This document shows, in pieces, positions 8,127-11,834 of a DNA stretch of 11,834 nt. Below the pieces are notes generated by a model. That model saw only the letters and a list, made by a program, of their open reading frames with translations. It made no database searches and was not told the origin of the DNA. The translations under genes and the position numbers were made by a program. This DNA comes from Podochytrium sp. JEL0797 (taxonomy: Eukaryota; Chytridiomycota; Chytridiomycetes; Chytridiales; Chytriomycetaceae), in contig JADGJG010000844.1 in assembly GCA_027596195.1 (NCBI GenBank), forward strand, positions 1-11,834. Direction: 5' to 3'. Position 1 is the stretch's first letter. Each line of letters starts with the position of its first letter.

Positions 8127-9218
8127 TTAAACCTTGGCATATTGAATCTTCAACACCTTCCCCTGCATGATACTAAATCCATCCAAACGTTTCTTGGCCT
8201 CCGCAGCCTGGTCCAAGGTTGAGTATTCCACAAACGCGAGGTCCGATTTGCCCGGAATCAACCGCACTTCCTTAAATCCGGCGTAATCTTTGAACAGGGT
8301 TGTCAGTGCGTCAGATGAGGACGTGATTTGGGACGGGAGGTGCGTGAGGAACAGGATTTTGGAGGCGGGGTTTTCGTCTTCTGTGGGTTTGGATTGATTT
8401 CAGCAACGAGAGACAAGGGCAAGGTGCGGAGAAAGGGCTGTGGTATTCGAAGAGAATAGAAGCAGGAGAATGCGATTCGAGACAGGTTTGCTGGATTGCG
8501 GAGTGGGTGGGGATCGAAACTGCGCAAAGCACGGCAAAGCTTCTGGTCGAGCGGCAACGGCGGGATCCCCAGTCAAGATGGACAGTCTCCACTCACCATC
8601 ATCGTCATCTTCCTCCATATCGACATCGTCATCCTCCTCCTCTTCGACTTCAGCCGTCTTGCGCTTTTTGTCGTCTCCGTTTGCAGCCGGCTCGTCTTCG
8701 CGGGCGCGTTTGTTTGAGGGATCCTTGGACTCTTGCTCGTTGTCTTCGTCTTCGTTGTCGTTGTCTTCCGCCTGGACGGGAGCCGCGGCAGCAGCAGCGC
8801 CGTTCCGCTTTGGCGGGGCCACGCGGCCCTCGAGCAGCGACACGGCGGACGACTTTGCCTTTGCGTATTCGATTTTCTGTTGGAAGGAGTGAGAGACAGC
8901 ACAGACACAACACACAACGCACCAGCGCACGCTCAAAGAACGGAAAGCCCTGCAGCGCACGCATCGCAGCAGTTGCTGAAGCTACGTCTCGAAACACAAC
9001 AAACGCCTGGCCACGTGTGGCTGCAGTCTTCTTGTACACCACGTCAATGACGGGGCCGTGCTGCGCAAACAGGTGGTACAGCGATGTTTTGAGCTCTATC
9101 CCAAAAGAGGTAAGTATGTGCATCCCCTGTTATTTAGTAGGTTACCAATCTTGGATGCCTTGTCGCACACGTTGCGCACATAGAGCGTCTGTGACGGCTT
9201 GACGAATGTTGCTGCCAT
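8127..9218 (-). CDS. U1A/U2B''-type spliceosomal snRNP protein, two RRMs
   Basis: RNA-binding core protein of U1 and/or U2 snRNP in the nucleus (SNRPA/SNRPB2/Snf/Msl1 family). Exons (transcript order) 9218-9146, 9095-8923, 8876-8597, 8380-8127, phases 1/0/1, 259 residues. RRM1, residues about 10-90: RNP2 TLYVRNV, ELKTSLYHLFAQHGPVIDVV, RNP1 RGQAFVVF, ALQGFPFFERALKIEYAKAK. Tyr13, Arg52, Gln54 and Phe56 carry the same numbers as the RNA-contacting residues of human U1A. The linker (about 95-175) is strongly acidic with basic KRAR and KKRK patches (probable NLS). RRM2 is complete: KILFLTHLPSQI, GFKEVRLIPGKSDLAFVEY, ending VLKIQYAKV. The sequence cannot separate U1A from U2B''; a single Snf-like protein doing both jobs is possible. 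Intron 3 (216 nt) is long; the other two are 50 and 46 nt. Confidence 0.93.
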
Positions 9219-9290
9219 GCGAGTGGTGTTGGAAAAAAAAAACTATTTTTTTGGCCTTGCTCTTGTGTCCGACTCTCTCTTGACCCGCGC
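9219..9290. promoter_or_regulatory. 72-bp divergent promoter, U1A/U2B''-type gene / PLK4
   Basis: Start codon to start codon is 72 bp, so the two promoters and 5' UTRs must share or overlap this segment. It contains an A-run followed by a T-run (about 9232-9251) that could exclude nucleosomes. No TATA box is evident. Confidence 0.55.
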
Positions 9291-11834
9291 ATGCTCTCGT
9301 CGCCCCGCGACCCCCTTGGTGCTCCACCGCTCTCCACGCCGCGCGTGCTAAACCACACTACGGCCCATTCCCGCGCCCCCTCGCGCCAACAACCACCCCA
9401 ACAGCCATTGCACCAACAGCAACGACACCAACAACAACAACCACAACAACCACACCACCACCACACTGCACCGCCTGCTATCCCCCCCGCATTCACAGGC
9501 GACCCACGCTTCGCAACGCGTATCGAGGTTTGCCATCCGCTGGTGTCTGTTGTATCCCCTAACAAAAACCCCACAGGACTACCAGGTCGGCTCCATGGTC
9601 GGCCGCGGCGGCTTCGCCGTCGTACACCAGGCCGTCAGCAAACTGCCGCAATCCTATGGCATGGAGGTTGCCGTCAAAATCGTGCGTTCGGCCCCGCTTT
9701 GTTGCTGAAAACGAGTGAAACTGACAAACACCCCCTCCCCCCTGCGCACAGATCGACAAGGCCGTCATGAACCAGGCGAACCTCAAAGACCGCGTCGCGA
9801 CAGAGCTTCTGATCCATTCGACTCTCAATCATCCCTCCATCCTGCATCTCTACACCCACTTCCAATCCGATTCGCACGTCTACCTCGTCACGGAACTGTG
9901 CAACAATGGCGAGCTGTACCGCTACATTCAACGCCGTACGGGCGGATGTCTCACGGAAGCCGAAGCGCGTGGTGTGATGGAGGAAATCGTGAAGGGTGTG
10001 CTGTACCTGCATTCGCATGGAATCATTCACCGCGATTTGAAGCTATCGAACGTGTTGATTACGCGCGATTATCATGTGGTACTTCCTCCTTATTGCTCGA
10101 AATTGAATTCGCGTTTGTCTCTCGGTGATGTTTCTGACGAAACCCTCTCGCGTTTTTTTTTTGTCCAGAAAATTGCCGATTTCGGACTCGCCGTCAAACT
10201 CAACAACCCTGAGGGCGAGCAAAAGACCATGTGTGGAACACCTAACTATATTTCTCCGTGAGTCTCTTTGCATTGCTCTCACAATTCCTTCCGCTGAAAA
10301 GTTTTTTCATGCAGCGAAATCGTATCGCGTCAACCCTACGGCCTGTCCTCCGACTTGTGGTCGCTCGGATGCATGCTTGTTACAATGTTGACGGGGAAAC
10401 CGCCGTTTGATGTAAGTTGTTTTAACGCCCCCCCTTCTCGTCGCTTTGTTCACCCCGTTTTTTCCGTTGTTGCACGTTTCGTAGAGTCAAGCCGTCAAAA
10501 GCACCTTGGACAAAGTCTCTCGCGTCGAATACTACCTTCCCGACTCGATTTCGAACGAGGCGAGGGATTTGATTGGACGGTTATTGATGAAGGTGAGAGT
10601 GGGAGGGAAATGCAACCCTTTTCGCACACCAATAATGCTGAATATCTTTACACTAGGATCCAAAACAGAGGCTAACATTGAGAGATATATTGTCGCATAA
10701 ATGGTTCACGTACCCACGGTTGGCGTTGAAACCAGAGTCATCGAATACCCCCACCGACCCGGCTTCTTCTGCGCCACCTCGGCAACAGCAACAACAGCAG
10801 CAACAGCACCAGCAACAGCCTATTCGGCAACCACAGCAATATTCTGATGCTCCGCAAATGCAACAGCAACGACCCCCGTCGTCGCAACGATTCCACGACC
10901 ACCCTCATTCCACACGAACGCCTAGTCAAACTGAATCCCAGCAACCGCAACGATACCAAACCACCACTGCGGCTACCCAATCGAGCATGTACAGCAACGC
11001 AACATCGTCATCGCAACCGGTGCAGGAACAACGAGCCTATTCCAATCCTTCCAATGCTTTTCCGCAAAACTCGCTACAACAGCGTTCGCAAGCGAGTATG
11101 ACGAGCTCAGCGCCGCCGTCGTTCACGACCGCACGTCTCAAACCCGTGCACCAAAAAACCAAACACGGGACGATTTCAATTCTTTCAGATGGGAACGTGC
11201 TTCTCGATTTTGACAAGGAGAAGCATTTGGTCTTGATTTCTGGGGATTCCTCGTTGGTAAGAAATGAACCTATTTTCCAATCCGCCCCCATACCTAACAA
11301 TAAAAAAACAAGGTCCACATATGCACCCGCCCCACCACCCCAACCCCAACCCCCCCACCAACCTCCACCCACCTCCACCGCCAACGCACCTACCCCACCA
11401 CCCACCTCCCCCCCACCCTCACCAAAATCCTCACCTACGCACACACCTTCATCTCCCTCCTGCGCGCCAAAACGCCCAAACTCGTGTTCCACAGCCCGCA
11501 AGCCAAATGTCTCCTCATGGAAAACGCGCCGCATCCGGACTTTGAGATGCATTTTTACAATGGAGTCAAGGTTTCGCATGCGGGGAGGAGTGGGAGGGTG
11601 AGTGTGAAGGTTCCGGGGGAGGAAGGGGTGCGGGAGGTGGATGTTGCGGGGGGGGCCGGGAGTGTTCCGGTGGAGTTGGCGGGGGTTTTTCGGCATGTGC
11701 AGGAATGTTTGAGGCAGTGTTTGGAGATTGAGAAGAGTACGACGGCGGGGGGGACACGGGATGAAGAGTATCCGCTTGTGTTGAAGAGTTCGAATACGGG
11801 GGCTTCGGCTGTTGGGGGAGGGGGTGTTGTTGGG
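9291..11834 (+). CDS. PLK4: Polo-like kinase 4 (PLK4/SAK), 3' end missing
   Basis: Ser/Thr kinase that triggers centriole/basal-body duplication. Exons 9291-9527, 9577-9681, 9752-10078, 10169-10257, 10315-10411, 10485-10592, 10657-11256, 11313 to window end; at least 695 residues. Residues 1-79: Gln/His-rich extension, longer than in animal PLK4. Kinase, about 80-340: loop GRGGFAVV, Lys113 (VAVKI), Glu132, catalytic HRDLKLSN (Asp209, Asn214), DFG 227-229, [12 protein letters not shown] with likely activating Thr243, [27 protein letters not shown] Gln/Pro-rich linker follows. The cryptic polo box begins about 477 ([17 protein letters not shown]) and continues [20 protein letters not shown] (585-604) then GVKV. 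These are PLK4-specific marks; PLK1-3 lack this order. A Pro/Thr-rich insert (about 526-555) interrupts the polo box. The second cryptic and third polo boxes would lie beyond the window. No DSGxxT-type degron is visible near the kinase. Confidence 0.93.
9387..9464 (+). repeat. CAA/CAC-rich low-complexity tract in PLK4 exon 1
   Basis: In frame it encodes a Gln/His/Pro-rich stretch, including [12 protein letters not shown], just before the kinase domain. Interrupted CAA/CAG/CAC codons make it length-variable in principle. Confidence 0.8.
10783..10818 (+). repeat. CAR (Gln) repeat in PLK4 exon 7
   Basis: Eight consecutive Gln codons (mixed CAA/CAG), one His, then three more Gln, directly after the kinase domain. 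The flanking sequence stays Gln/Pro/Ser-rich for about 130 residues. Confidence 0.85.

Noticed and set aside
8500..8560. A tRNA T-loop-like sequence (TTCGATCC) in the sense strand of the third intron of the snRNP gene
   Set aside because: The flanking bases do not form a five-base-pair T stem and no A-box, anticodon arm or acceptor stem is present.
8440..8960. Long open frames on the plus strand and alternative minus frames across the snRNP gene
   Set aside because: They arise from the repetitive GAC/GAT/GAG codons of the acidic linker; the spliced minus-strand gene with two RRMs explains the region.
1..11834. Search for CRISPR arrays, insertion sequences, transposons, phage genes, tRNA or rRNA genes
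   Set aside because: No regularly spaced direct repeats, transposase motifs, terminal inverted repeats or structured RNA genes were seen; the content is ordinary eukaryotic nuclear genes.

Overview
The window is nuclear DNA of a eukaryote with small, intron-dense genes. Most introns are about 46-125 nt, bounded by GT/GC-rich donors and AG acceptors, often with CTAAC/CTRAT-type branch sites. Two genes narrow the organism down. One is a fungal-type (Cet1-like, tunnel-fold) mRNA 5'-triphosphatase, the other a PLK4 centriole-duplication kinase with a cryptic polo box. A capping triphosphatase of this type together with a centriolar kinase points to a flagellated early-diverging fungus (chytrid-like). 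That assignment is inference.

Layout. Positions 3-137 (+) are the 3' end of an unidentified gene. It converges on the six-exon CET1-like gene (232-1520, -). From 1521 to about 4115 the region is poor in recognisable genes. It holds a damaged or unresolved coiled-coil gene resembling THOC7 (2600-2948, -) and the 3' exons of an unidentified basic/acidic protein (3086-3827, +). Positions 4116-4905 (+) are RPB6, the subunit shared by RNA polymerases I, II and III. It converges, with 54 bp between stop codons, on WDR70 (4960-7346, -, seven exons). WDR70 is divergent from the intronless mitochondrial ribosomal protein uS13m (7534-7896, +). Next comes a U1A/U2B''-type snRNP protein (8127-9218, -, four exons). 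Only 72 bp separate its start codon from that of the divergent PLK4 gene (9291 to the window end, +, eight exons seen, 3' end missing).

The genes are housekeeping ones (transcription, capping, splicing, chromatin/ubiquitin, mitochondrial translation) plus one centriole regulator. They are packed as alternating convergent and divergent pairs, not operons.

The most striking unexplained pattern is not a gene. Inside almost every exon, codon choice drifts from C-ending codons (CTC Leu, CGC Arg) at the 5' end to G/T-rich codons (TTG Leu, AGG Arg) at the 3' end, and G-richness continues into the following donor. Other points worth a look: a stop-free, frame-preserving 90-nt intron inside the PLK4 kinase domain, interlocked poly(A) signals at RPB6/WDR70, competing last exons of RPB6, and a U1-snRNA-like 10-mer in an intron of the U1A-type gene. 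All exon joins were read by eye from frame, splice consensus and family similarity.
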